From: Pelargonium cotyledonis | Lineage: Eukaryota; Streptophyta; Magnoliopsida; Geraniales; Geraniaceae | Reading direction: 5' to 3' | Length of the DNA: 21,352 nt | Assembly: GCA_036897625.1 (NCBI GenBank) | Contig: JAYMTA010001179.1 | Span: 1-21,352 of the forward strand | Part shown: positions 1 to 9,104 of the stretch, in pieces | Numbering within the stretch: position 1 is the stretch's first letter | Layout of the letters: each line of letters begins with the position of its first letter | Notes under the pieces: generated by a model | What the model was told of the DNA's origin: nothing | What the model saw: only the letters and a program-made list of their open reading frames with translations | Database searches by the model: none | Program-made: the position numbers and the translations under genes

Positions 1-93
1 ATGTTCGATGACGACGATGATCCGTGGGTAGAGGATCCAGCAGCAGCAACATCCATGGCTTCTTATGCTTCTTTAAGCAATTTTCTTATATAT
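1..93 (+). CDS. Possible partial coding exon at the window edge, unknown product
   Basis: From the first base an ATG opens 32 codons ending in a TGA at 97-99. The peptide begins MFDDDDDPWVEDPAAATSM, an acidic start that looks more like protein than chance AT-rich DNA. A GT with donor-like context (TGG|GTAGAG) lies at 28-29, so the true exon may end after the codon for W9. Acceptor-like AGs occur near 166-175. I do not recognise the protein. The window begins exactly at this ATG, so nothing upstream can be judged, and no continuation is visible before the 77-bp array. It could be the first exon of a gene, a gene relic, or chance. Confidence 0.22.
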
Positions 94-99
94 TTGTGA

Positions 100-410
100 T
101 CTGAATCTTTTTCTGATCTTCACTTAATTCATAACATATTTTTGTTGTTATTGTTGATGATGATTAGGAGACAGTATATGGCCTATTCCAACCGGGACAA
201 ATCCACACAATTTGTCATTTCTATTTTTTTTTTTTTTGCTTCATTAGAATTTTAATTGTCTTGAAGCATCGGCACGTAACTTCATATTATGAATTTGTTT
301 TGAACCAATTTAAGCAATAGTTTTTATTTTTATATCAAAAGTGTTAAAGACGAATGATGATATCCAAAAAATCATAAATTGTGGCGCATATGAAAACATG
401 ACATGTGGTG
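100..410. other. AT-rich spacer, no gene seen
   Basis: AT-rich DNA with a long T run near 224-237 followed by an AG. It would suit an intron or gene flank, but no ORF, transposon end or RNA gene is recognised. Confidence 0.5.
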
Positions 411-1025
411 TTCGAGCGCCACTTTACCGAGCTTCACGACTACAAGACACGCTCCAAGAGCACGTGTCGAAGGCACTTGACCCGAGGACGTCTGGCCTTC
501 CCCGGAGTCATTGCACGCTCTTGAAGTCATAGGACGCGCTCGAAGTCCTCGCCAACGCCCGAAGACGTTCGACCTCGCCTGAAGTCATCACACATTCCCT
601 AAGCCATAAGACGCGCCCGAGAACGTCCCAGCCTCCCTCTGAGTCATTGTGTCATCCCAAAGCCATGAGATGCTCCCGAAGCCATCGTCCACACTAGAGG
701 ACGTTTGGCCTCACCTGGTGTCATTATGCTCTCCCTAAGCCATGAGACGCTTCCAAAGTCCTTGTCAACGCTCGAGGACGTCTGACCTTGCTCAAAGTCA
801 TTGTGAATTTGTGATCTCCCAAAGTCTTAGAACGCGTCCGAAGTCCTCCCAAACGCCGGAGGACGCACAACCCCACTCAGAGTCATTGTGTGCTCCTTAA
901 GCCATGGAACATGTTCAAAATCTTTGCCAACACCCAAGGACGTCTGGCCTCGCCTAAAGTCATGAGTGCTCCCTAAACTATGGAACACGCCCAAAAGTCA
1001 TCGCCAACCCTGAGGATATCCGATC
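411..1025. repeat. Diverged tandem array, unit about 77 bp, about 8 copies
   Basis: The anchor motif GGACGTCTGGCCTCGCCT recurs in diverged form with its GACG core at about 487, 564, 622, 700, 777, 862, 939 and 1014. The spacings are 77, 58, 78, 77, 85, 77 and 75. Each unit also carries variants of AAGTCATTGTGTGCTC, CTAAGCCATGAGACGC and GAAGTCCTCGCCAACGCCC. The short third unit lacks the last of these. The array is GC-rich compared with its surroundings and has no sustained ORF. It is best called a decaying minisatellite or small satellite block. It could also be the internal array of a larger transposon whose ends I cannot see. Confidence 0.8.
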
Positions 1026-1563
1026 TTGTGTTCTTGCCAGTAGAAATGTTACCAGATTCATCTAATAGTGGAAATGGCAGAGATACCACACAGAGAAGAG
1101 ATATGATATTGATGGCGATGTTTAATATCTAGTTCATCAAATACATCTACCCAGATTGTGACAGTCGATGCTTTGGGGGTGGTGATGTTGTGGTGCACCT
1201 ACGTAGAGCCATAATGTTGTTGTTATGATGCAGCAACATTGAGTCACATTTGTTGTGTTTCTGTCAAATAATATGAAGGGTAAAATATTTTTAGACCCCT
1301 TAAACTTGTTGTCATTTGAGAGTTGACTCCTATTTAGAGTTTTCAACTTTGACTTGTCATTTTTTTTTAGTCCAATTAACCTGCAATAGCAGATTACAAA
1401 TGACACCTCAGCAGTAATTGTCACATCACCTGTGCCACACCACATAACTTCTCCACGTCAACCATGAACCACTTGCGTGGTGAAACGCTATGTTTTTTTT
1501 CTTTTCACCAGACTATTCATTTGCTTCTCTGACACTTTCCAGTCAAGAACAATACACAAATCA

Positions 1564-1701
1564 TTAGCAATTGCCCCAAATAAGGCAACACTGACCCACA
1601 TAAAAAATCTGAGGTTTCGCCGGCCAAAATTGCCTCCACAAATGCAAAAATTTCTCATCAGTTACTTCAAACCCATTCTTGATCACACTATCCACCAAGC
1701 T
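1564..1701 (-). other. Protein-like open stretch inside the MULE, possible captured exon
   Basis: On the minus strand, 45 codons are open from just after a stop at 1704-1702 to a TAA at 1566-1564. The translation includes VIKNGFEVTDEKFLHLWRQF and then WPAKPQIFYVGQ. The mix of charged, aromatic and aliphatic residues looks like real protein, unlike most frames in this AT-rich DNA. I cannot assign a family. There is no start codon and no visible partner exon, so if genuine it is a captured host exon fragment carried by the transposon. Confidence 0.3.
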
Positions 1702-1903
1702 TTAAAGTAAACTCTAAAAATTTTATGGTTATAATTAAAGTAAAAATTATAATTGAACAATATGAGTTTATTAACTTGTGTTATAAAACCAAATCTTAAT
1801 ATTTCAGTTTAATTTTCTTTTGTCCTTTTGGAGACATTCTTAACAACCAAGCAACACAAAGCAAAGAAGGAACACTGAGAAACAGAGAGAAAGAAGTGAA
1901 GAG

Positions 1904-1975
1904 ATGGTGGGTGATGAAGCGAGAAGCTTCAGGACTTCCATGGACGTTTTAGACGCCGACATAGGTGGCAGATAG
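1904..1975 (+). other. Short ORF with leader-like upstream DNA inside the MULE
   Basis: An ATG at 1904 opens 23 codons (MVGDEARSFRTSMDVLDAD and four more residues) ending in TAG at 1973-1975. About 50 bases upstream are A/G-rich (repeats of AGAGA and GAAG) and resemble a plant 5' leader. This could be the captured 5' end of a host gene. The product is not recognised, and a chance ORF remains possible. Confidence 0.25.
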
Positions 1976-2536
1976 AGAAGTGAAGACCTGGCTCTGGTGT
2001 TCGAGTGAAGAGTTGGCTTGAACCACAAAAACCGATTAGTCTCTAGAAGACCTACATATGTCTGCGTGCTTGATTTCTCTCTCTATGTTTGAAGAGCACG
2101 CGACATCGGTGTACGACCTTTGTCCAAATTGATGGCATCGGCACAGTCATGCCCTCAGAGGCAACAAGACTGTAGCGGAGGGGAGGGAACATGACGGTGG
2201 CGGAGGGAAGGGAAGAGGAAGGTGACATAGGAGATGGATAAAAACTGAGTTTTGGGAGTTCTAAAATAATATATAATAAAAATTAAAAGGGTTGTCGTTT
2301 GGTTGTTTCATATTGAGTGAGTTATGTGTCATGCTCAGCCGACGTAGCACGCATGCGGCAGTGTGACGTGGATGATATGTTTGAGGTATCAGTTGTAACT
2401 TGTTATTGCATGTTAGTTGGATTTAAAAAAAAAATGGCAAGTCCAAGATTGTAAAAGAGAAAAAACTCCAAATAGGGGTCAATTTTCAAATGAAAACAAG
2501 TCGAAGGGGTGTAGAAATATTTTACCCTAATATGAA

Positions 2537-3014
2537 AGTATATATGTAAGGGTGTTTTAGTCATTTCATTTTATATTTAACTGTTATAATTGAAAGATAT
2601 TTATAAGAGTCGCACTAAATTATAGATATATATATATATATAATCAAGCATATAATTGTATTTAAATAACTAAAAGCAGTGCCACTATTTCTTTCTCTCT
2701 TAGGTAGGATTTTCGTACGAATGCAATTTCTCTTGATTTTCATAATGACGGAGGTCTCTTAGGCTTGTAGTTGGAAAATTGTCCTCTCTCACGCTAAGTC
2801 AACGAGCTCTTACTTTGATAGGAATTTAATGCGTTTTTTAGACTCTACAGAACGGTATCGAAGTAACTTTGTGGTGAGTTTTTTTTTATTGGTGTCGCAC
2901 AAGGTATTAAGAGGTCTATGGAAGTAATGATTGTTGTTGGGAAGGAGAATGTGATTGTTTGGTTGGAGCATGATGCTACCCAAAAAATCATAAGTCACTA
3001 GACGACTCACAAGG
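2537..3014. other. AT-rich spacer with a TA microsatellite
   Basis: A (TA)n microsatellite lies at about 2626-2642. The rest is low-GC DNA with no supported gene, RNA or transposon end. Confidence 0.55.
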
Positions 3015-3175
3015 TGACACGTGGCGGGTCAAAAATGCCCATGCAGCCCGACCCGGGTCCACGAAGCCCAAATACAGTCTCGACCCAAGATTAAGTGTGT
3101 TGCGCCCCTAGGCCAGATAAGTCACTATAGACATCTCTCAACGCACATGGAGGCTAGAGAGGTCAGTGTTGGGCT

Positions 3176-3337
3176 TAGCAAGGTTAGCAAAGCTAAGGCT
3201 AACAAGACTAAGGCTAGCAAATCTAAGGCTAGCAAGACTAAGGCTAGCAAGGGTAAGTCTAGCAAAACTAAGGCTAGCAAGGGTAAGGCTAACAAGACTA
3301 AGGCTAGCAAAGGTAGGGCTAGTAAGGCAAGTAGTCA
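3176..3337 (+). repeat. 15-bp minisatellite encoding Lys/Ala/Ser-rich repeats
   Basis: About 10 to 11 tandem copies of a 15-bp unit close to AAGGCTAGCAAGACT. The plus strand stays open through the array in a 131-codon frame (3021-3416), reading repeats of KASKT or KASKG, like an H1-type basic tail. All other frames through the array are also open because the unit is a multiple of three and contains no stop. The open frame alone is therefore weak evidence for a gene. It has no plausible promoter of its own and lies inside likely LTR-element DNA. Confidence 0.85.
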
Positions 3338-3571
3338 CGACAAGATAAAGAGCTCTAGCAAAACTAGGCCTAGAAGACATGCCAACGCTAGGCCTAAAGC
3401 TTCAACAAGTCTATAACTCTAGCAAGCCTAGAGTTCCACCGGAGTTCTAGACTTGCGCAAAATTCATCTAAGTATGTGAAGCACTTCTAAGAGGCTACAA
3501 ACTCCCAATAGTCCCCAAACTCCTCCAAATAATATTTTCGAGGGGTTTAGGGGCGAATCTAGGCTAAAAAA

Positions 3572-3723
3572 TAGTTCCAACAGTGAAATTGGAGTAGTTT
3601 TGTCCTCCCAACAACAAAATGGGAATAAGAATGTCCTCCTAACAGCAAAACATGGTTAGGCTTGTCTTCCAAGCATCAAAATGCGGATAAAGCTGTTTCC
3701 CTAGCAGAATAGGGACAACCCTG
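3572..3723. repeat. 31-bp degenerate tandem repeat, 5 units
   Basis: Units run 3572-3602, 3603-3633, 3634-3664, 3665-3695 and a short 3696-3723. Each carries a variant of TCCTCCNAACAGCAAAA, a G-rich middle and a TTG or CTG end. It lies 235 bp beyond the 15-bp array in the same probable LTR region. Confidence 0.7.
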
Positions 3724-4900
3724 TCATTGCAATGCCGCAACATTGCCCTGTTCCAGCATACCTTGAGGCTCCGGCCTCCAAATGCTTCCCGAACGGATTC
3801 CCTTGACCCCAGATGTTGTACAACGGTCCCAAGCATTATTACAAGGCAAATACAAGGCTTTAACATCACCAAATCACCTTCAAGACACACCAACAAGATT
3901 CCACAAGCTTATCTCTCACAAGTGCTTAAGACTAGATCTCTTAAGATGCTAGCTCATGAAGAAATTAGTGAGCACTACAAGTCTCAAGCTCTAGCAAACA
4001 TGTCCAAGCACCTATAACTAGGCCTCTCAAGGTACTAAGGTCTTGGCATGCTCTTATTACACTCCCCCGCATCCATGACTAAGCCTCTCAAGACATTAGT
4101 TCACTAAGGATCTATGCGAGTTTTAAGAGGCTTACGGGACAAGCCCGCCTCCAGAGCATGCTTGAGCACTACGATCAAGACAAAGAAGGAGCTCAATACT
4201 ACAAACATGCTGGAAGTGGACATTGGGGCAATTAGAGCCATTTGGGCTAAGAGAGACATATGCGCCTTGATAGGCCTCACATCTTTATCGACCAATCACG
4301 TCACAACATGTGGCGCAAGGTAGTAAGATATCCTATAAATACCACACTCCTCCATAAGGAAAAGGGTTCACATTTTTGGTTCATACATTTTTTGTTCCAT
4401 TTGCCACACAATCCCACTTTGTTTTCCAGAGCTTCTCTCTCTAGCTTTATCTATCTATAAAAGCGTTGAGAGCCTTAGGGTCTACCATACAAGAACTTAT
4501 TCTCACGCCTGAGGCGGAGTCCTGGTAACACCACCCCAGGTTCTTCGTTCTTTGGTGTGTTTTCCTTCTATAGACTACATGTTACTAAAGCTGGACGAGG
4601 TCTTAGCTTAGATTTGGATTTGAGACACTGGACTAGACTACTCACCTAAGCAATCAAGACTAAACGATTGGATTTGAGGAGAAAAAGCTCTACACCAACA
4701 CGCACACTAACTCCTATTGTGTTTGCGTTGACCCTCATGTCAAAATAGGCACAACAGAGCCCTTGGATAAACTTTCGAGTATGTTGCCAAATCAAATGGC
4801 TGACCCGGTGGTGGCGATAAACGTTTGACATAGTCCTTCACTTGATCGTCTTAAGTTCTAAGTGCAATCACTGTTAGTTATTCATGCTATTTAGGTTGGT

Positions 4901-4985
4901 GAGGAATTCAAGTGCGTTCAACTTGATTATTCAAACTGATCATGAGGATTCCAGTGCATTCGATTTGATTAGTCATGATATTTTA
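4901..4985. repeat. Diverged 43-bp tandem duplication
   Basis: Two adjoining copies, 4901-4943 and about 4944-4985, both begin GAGGA(A)TTC and continue with AGTGC, TTCAACTTGATTA (or TTCGATTTGATTA) and a GATCAT or GTCATGAT end. No function is suggested. Confidence 0.5.
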
Positions 4986-5282
4986 CTCATAATGACTCAA
5001 TTTGACAATATTTTTTTTTGCGGGTCGACCTGCGAACTGAGTGACTCACGAGTTAAGTAAGTCCTTGGTGTATTTGTCAAACTTGTCTGGAAGGGTAGAT
5101 TTTCAAGCAGTAAGAATTGAAGTAAGAAATTACAAAGTTTTTGCTATAAAAAAAAATAAAACAAAAACAAAAAATAGTAATGCAATATGGTAACCCTAAT
5201 TTCACATTTACACCTACAAATTTATCTAGTTCTTGGTATAGTTTGGTTTAGTTTAATACCCTTGCATAAATCCTAAACCCCC
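4986..5282 (+). promoter_or_regulatory. Upstream region of the SNRNP27 gene
   Basis: This region separates the repeats from the SNRNP27 start. It contains GTAACCCTAATTT near 5190 and CCTAAACCCCC near 5272, both like the telo-box motif (AAACCCTAA) common upstream of plant translation and RNA-processing genes. A weak TATA-like GCATAAATCC lies at about 5264. The transcription start cannot be fixed from sequence. Confidence 0.35.
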
Positions 5283-5315
5283 ATGCATTTCAATCTTCTC
5301 ACAATCCATGGGTGA
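5283..5315 (+). promoter_or_regulatory. Overlapping upstream ORF ahead of SNRNP27
   Basis: An ATG at 5283, 25 nt before the SNRNP27 start, opens 10 codons (MHFNLLTIHG) and ends in a TGA at 5313-5315, inside the main coding region. If the mRNA starts upstream of 5283, this overlapping uORF would lower translation of the main ORF. If transcription starts 30 nt after the TATA-like site at 5264, the uATG would be left out. Confidence 0.35.
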
Positions 5316-5901
5316 CCGCGACAGGGCTCGCGACCGCGACCGTCGGCGCGATAGAGAAAGGGACAAAGACGAACGGGACCGGGACCGGGACCGAGATCGA
5401 GATCGCGATCGAGTGCGGAGCAAGAGGTCCCGTACGCCGGATCGCGTCCGATCCCGCCACACCCGCTCACGCACGCGCTCCCCGGACCGGCATCGCTCAC
5501 GCACTCGTTCACCGGACGACAGGTCTCACCGCCGCAGCAGCCGCCACCAGCACCACCGGACCCCCTCACCGGAGCCCCAGAGGAAGCGCCACCGCCGCGA
5601 TAATGACGACGAGAAGGATAGGGAGAAGGCAGTGTCTGACTTCGTTGATGGGATTGTGAAGGAGAAACAGCAGCAGAAGGACGGTAGCATAGGAGAGACG
5701 GAGGATATGGCAGTGGATGAGGATGAGGTTGAGATGATGAAGAAGTTGGGGATTCCAGTCGGGTTCGACTCGACAAAAGGGAAGCCTGTTCCCGGCGCTG
5801 ACGTTAGCGGCGTGAGAGCCGTGACCAAGCGACAGCCAAGGCAGTATATGAACCGGAGGGGGGGGGTTAACCGACCGTTGCCGGCTGAGAGGAACCGGTA
5901 G
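5308..5901 (+). CDS. SNRNP27: U4/U6.U5 tri-snRNP-associated 27 kDa protein (SNRNP27 homologue)
   Basis: This is a nuclear pre-mRNA splicing factor of the U4/U6.U5 tri-snRNP. The intact 197-codon ORF has no intron and ends in TAG. Residues 3-35 are an Asp/Arg dipeptide tract (DR repeats) and 37-90 an Arg/Ser region with SRTRSP, PDRHRS and RTPSPEP motifs, typical targets of SR-protein kinases. A basic RKRHRR lies at 92-97 and an acidic stretch at 130-142. The conserved C-terminal domain is at about 138-197: EMMKKLGIPVGFDSTKGK, then RQYMNRRGG and NRPL. That end defines the family. M181 aligns with human M141, a position where a C. elegans mutation alters 5' splice-site choice. The usual F of GGFNRPL is V187 here, next to a run of nine Gs (5858-5866). 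The ATG at 5308 (TCCATGG context) gives a normal-looking N-terminus. The coding part is much more GC-rich than its flanks. Confidence 0.93.
   Translation: MGDRDRARDRDRRRDRERDKDERDRDRDRDRDRDRVRSKRSRTPDRVRSRHTRSRTRSPDRHRSRTRSPDDRSHRRSSRHQHHRTPSPEPQRKRHRRDNDDEKDREKAVSDFVDGIVKEKQQQKDGSIGETEDMAVDEDEVEMMKKLGIPVGFDSTKGKPVPGADVSGVRAVTKRQPRQYMNRRGGVNRPLPAERNR
5377..5412 (+). repeat. Coding hexanucleotide repeat for (Asp-Arg)n in SNRNP27
   Basis: Six tandem hexamers GACCGG, GATCGA or GATCGC encode D24-R35. The unit keeps frame, so copy-number changes would alter only the number of DR dipeptides. The repeat also makes open frames in other registers and on the other strand. Confidence 0.85.
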
Positions 5902-6814
5902 ATTGATTGAGCTTCTCAAGGTTAGGGTTTATCTTCTTTTTGCTTTCAATTTCTCGATTTTTTCCAAGTTGTGCATTTCTTCAGAAACTTTCCTTTATAC
6001 CTTGAGAACATTCTGTATTCCACCCATTTCGCAAGGCAAATATTATTTTATAGATTTTCAAAATTAGGTGTTGGTGTTGGAGAGGTAATGCAACAGTAAA
6101 TTTTATGGTTATGGGTTTTCTTTATCTGGGCAGCGCTAATCTGAATTAAGTTTGATTTAGATTGTATTTAGTTGAGTTGAGTTGAGCTGATTTTTCATCT
6201 AGTTGAGCTTAGTTGAGTTGAAGTGAGGATTAAAGATGACCTACTTTATAATATGATCCTTCATCTATCTACTTTCCTTTCTCTCTCTAAATTTCAAGAC
6301 ATGGAATTTAGAGGCAGGAACAAATTAAGATAAAAAGCTAACATGTGATGTGAACATGAATTCTTGTATCATAAGCTTCAATATGATAAGGATATTCCTT
6401 GGTAGTTTGGATATTATGGCAAGTCATGGTTCCTTCCAAAAATCTGTTCTAAAAAGTGTTTTATAATAGCAATAGAGTTTATTCTCAAAATCAGAGGTGC
6501 AACCAGGAAACAATACATTTTTATTTCAAAACACATCTCTTTCTTATGGATTCTGTTGAGAATTTTCATGCACCGTCCCGTCAAGTGGTATTTCACGCCA
6601 AAGACACATTGTTATTAGAGAATTTAAGGCCAAAACATGTTCACTGTACGGCTGACATTTGATACACATAAAATGAGAGTATGAATGTGGGATACTTTTA
6701 GACAAAATGATTAAATTCTTGGTTCCAAATCTGCATCCATATTTTGAACTGAGGGGATATGGAGAATCAAATGCTTGTATTTTTTGTCATCGATGGCTTT
6801 AGAAGTATTGGTTC
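5902..6814 (+). other. SNRNP27 3' flank, no further gene seen
   Basis: Just after the stop, CTCAAG|GTTAGG at about 5920 resembles a splice donor, so a 3'-UTR intron is possible. About 6170-6225 is a simple GAGTTGAGTTGAGCT-type repeat. The rest is AT-rich with only chance ORFs. Confidence 0.4.
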
Positions 6815-7380
6815 AGAGTAGTTGAAGTTGAGGAAGGCTTCAAAAGTGTGATAAACAAAATCCTGTCAAGTTGCAAGAAAAATTATATGGGTTATCTATC
6901 TATGTTTAATGACAAGAATGTAACTATGTAAGGCTCCAAAGTCATAATATGGGGATACCAGAGATGAAATTGCTTTAGTGAGTGTATGCTAGCAATATGA
7001 AAGATAAGATTATGATTGATGCTATTCAGGGGAAAGTTGGGTATCTTCAATTGAAGATAAGATGTGGAGAAACCAAATAAGGTGGTTTGAACATTGTGTG
7101 CAGTGATTAGTGATATCCCGTAAGAAAATGTGAGAGAATTCTGTTAAGAGTTAAGGGAATATGGGTAAATCCCTAGATTCATCTAGGTTTCATTTTCTTT
7201 TTACCTGCTCAAGTTAGTTAACACAGCAAGTAGTAAGGAAAGGCATGATAATACTTGACGTAACAAAAGACATAAGGTTAGATATAATAGAGTTGACGAA
7301 GAGAAAATGAGTAGATGACCCAAAGTGTTATATCAAAGAATTTATGTACCCAATGCCATTACATAGTTGATGCATACTAA
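6815..7380 (+). mobile_element. Decayed LINE fragment, RTE-like, reverse-transcriptase C-terminal end
   Basis: Fragments of the C-terminal part of a plant RTE-type LINE polyprotein can be read in shifting frames. In order they are a piece like LRKASK (about 6833), CDKQNPVKLQEKLYG (about 6855-6900), NMKDKIMIDAIQGKVG (about 6996-7043) and IEDKMWRNQIRWFEH (about 7052-7095). These match the family pattern of a WRKASGVLCDK-type segment, then KDKIRNE..R.KVGVAPI, then EDKMRE.RLRWFGHVQRR. The remains up to about 7380 are weaker. There are several frameshifts and stops and no ORF longer than about 30 codons, so the copy is dead and old. No target duplications were seen. Confidence 0.7.
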
Positions 7381-8871
7381 ACATGTAAAACTTTCCAGCT
7401 ATTTTTAGTTTTAAAATTTTGTTCCTTTAGTTGAATGGTTTAAAGAACCTGCGAGGTTGCCTTGATAAATATATTTCCAGGAAAACATATTTGTCAACCC
7501 ATATGGCGTCATTTGGAGATACCTGTCTACTGGTCCTGAGGAAACATTTTGTCCTTTAAATTTATTCCTCGATTCAATGCATTATTGTTGCATGACAGTT
7601 TCACTTGTGCCAACTTTCTTCACTTTAATGCAATAAGACTAAAATTAATTATATGTTTGATGTTTTTTTTTTTCCTATTGCAAATGGACTCAAATCTCTG
7701 CATAATGTGTTGTTACATTGTACTTCGTTCCTTTCAGTATAAAACATCTTGTTTAGGGGATCCCCGATTATTTATTACTATTTTAATTGTTAACCTATGT
7801 TTTATTTATAAAATATTTCTAGTGTCTTTAGGGTTGGCCGGTTGGGTTTAGAATGATGAGTTACTTTGATTTACTTGGCTTGTAAGTTTGTAATCGAGGA
7901 TAATAGCTGCAAAAATGGTCTTAGATGAGAGGGGGATATGATTTCTCTGTTTTTGTTATTGAATCATTAAGGAGTTTATCTGTTTTATGTTTCAATCTGT
8001 TTAGGATTGACTGTTATCAGCCACTATTGGACATATCCAACTCGGTGGTGGCTGTTTTTCTAGCATAAGTATGTGATTAAGTGTAACAAATATTACATTT
8101 GGCGGGTCTGCAGAACAGATGTGTAGACTTTTTCGTAACTTTTTTTAAAGTAGACTGGTTTTTGCAGCTTTGCTTTGTGAAATTTCATGCCAACTGATAT
8201 AAATGTGTTAAAACCTTGATTGAGGTGAGCAAGATATTGTGGTGGAAGCCAACTGATATAATTCAAGTACAACTGTGGTTGTATTTCTTTAATATAATTC
8301 TATTCTATCATAACAAATATAATCTTTGTACTTGAGTTATCTTAAATTTTGGTTATAATTTTTATTTCATAAACTTCATATTTATTTGTATGATTTTTTT
8401 TTACCGTACATGAGTTTTATATGAAAGATATGCACAATCTATTTATGTGTTTATTTATTTTTATAAAACATATCATAATATAACATGTGTAAATTATATG
8501 AAAATTGCTCGTCGTTGTATCCGTGTCACATCGTAGCGCGTGTCCATTATATGTGTTGGTGCAACGTGGACTTAATAGTTTTTATAAAACTGGTGCTTTG
8601 TGGTTTAGAGGTTAGAGAGTAAATGCCTCTTAGTGGACTGTAAGAATGATTGTTGAACTTGAGGTTTTAAATTTTTGGATTTCACACGAGCTAATAAAGG
8701 GTGGATGAATGAGTAACTTTGTACTTCTTAAGAGTTGTATATGATCTCGATAGTATTTGTGTTTGTTGGATGGAAGAAAATGAATTAGAGTTCTAGTCTA
8801 AATTGACTAGATCTAGATTTGATTGATCGGGTATGGGTTTGGTGAGTCATTTTTATAGGGCCTTTTCTCTA
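7381..8871. other. AT-rich spacer, no supported gene
   Basis: The longest frames (100 codons at 7549-7851 and about 40 codons at 7430-7558) show no motif or codon bias. A 13-bp direct repeat CCAACTGATATAA occurs near 8189 and 8249. The TG-rich stretch at 8595-8690 vaguely resembles tRNA-type promoter boxes but lacks a tail or target duplication. Confidence 0.5.
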
Positions 8872-8873
8872 AT

Positions 8874-9104
8874 ACTTCCTCAGTCCCAAAATAAGTGTCT
8901 ATATTTTCTACTTTGAGAAAAAAATAAGGGATATTGACTAACAATTTATTATAGGGACATTATTGGCTGGTAATTCATGCATAACTAACTAGCTAAAAAG
9001 AAAACAAGACACTTAGTTCGTGACAAAAATGCAAGTAAAACAAGATACTTATTTTTTAGGGATATTCTGGTTTCGTAACACAATTTCTCATATTTTGGAG
9101 GGAG
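8874..9104. mobile_element. Stowaway-like MITE (Tc1/mariner superfamily)
   Basis: The left end CTTCCTCAGTCCCAAAATAA after a TA (8872-8873) and the right end GGAGGGAG before a TA (9105-9106) match the Stowaway terminus CTCCCTCCGTCCCAAAATAA, including the TA target. The inner right TIR contains GATACTTATTTTTTAGGGA. Length is about 231 bp with no coding capacity, as usual for a MITE moved by a Tc1/mariner transposase made elsewhere. The right end is disturbed by a partial tandem duplication (see the next entry). Confidence 0.82.

Larger units (their letters stand above)
1278..2527. mobile_element. Non-autonomous Mutator-like DNA transposon (MULE), possible Pack-MULE
   Basis: The 1250-bp element has long imperfect terminal inverted repeats, about 1278-1450 and 2321-2527. 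Both termini begin GGGTAAAATATTT read inward. It is flanked by a perfect 9-bp direct repeat, TAATATGAA, at 1269-1277 and 2528-2536. A 9-bp target duplication with TIRs over 150 bp is the hallmark of the Mutator superfamily. The interior (about 1451-2320) encodes no transposase, so it would have needed a transposase supplied from elsewhere. It holds short gene-like stretches: an A/G-rich leader ahead of an ATG at 1904 and an open minus-strand frame at 1564-1701. TIR identity is clearly below 100%, so the insertion is not recent. Confidence 0.88.
3015..4850 (+). mobile_element. Probable decayed LTR-retrotransposon region, Ty3/gypsy-like
   Basis: The stretch starts TGACACGTGGCGGGTC. It contains a core-promoter-like TATAAAT at 4334-4340, followed by a leader with pyrimidine tracts (TTCTCTCTCTAGC) and a GAGGCGGAGTCC segment like the R-U5 part of plant Ty3/gypsy LTRs. 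An ATGGCTGACCCG near 4797 resembles a gag start by position only. Two minisatellites (3176-3337 and 3572-3723) lie in the part that would be U3. I found no second LTR, target duplication or pol motif, so both boundaries are approximate and the family call is inference. It is an old, broken fossil. Confidence 0.35.

Noticed and set aside
411-1025. CRISPR-like repeat-spacer array
   Set aside because: The whole 77-bp unit is repeated and diverged, with no unique spacers, and the DNA is plant nuclear.
3125-3380. Leucine-rich and other minus-strand ORFs over the 15-bp array
   Set aside because: The 15-bp unit has no stop in any frame, so every frame is open. Repeats of LLALVLLA are a by-product of the minisatellite.
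5253-5919. Several minus-strand and second-frame ORFs over SNRNP27
   Set aside because: They are shadows of the GC-rich coding region and its hexamer repeat. Only the 5308-5901 frame has a conserved domain.
7549-7851. 100-codon ORF as a gene
   Set aside because: Hydrophobic and Cys/Phe-rich translation of AT-rich DNA, with no motif, no good start context and no neighbouring exon.
8585-8720. Second SINE with tRNA-like boxes
   Set aside because: TGGTTTAGAGGTTAGAG and GGTTTTAAATTTTTGG only loosely resemble boxes A and B. There is no tail or target duplication.
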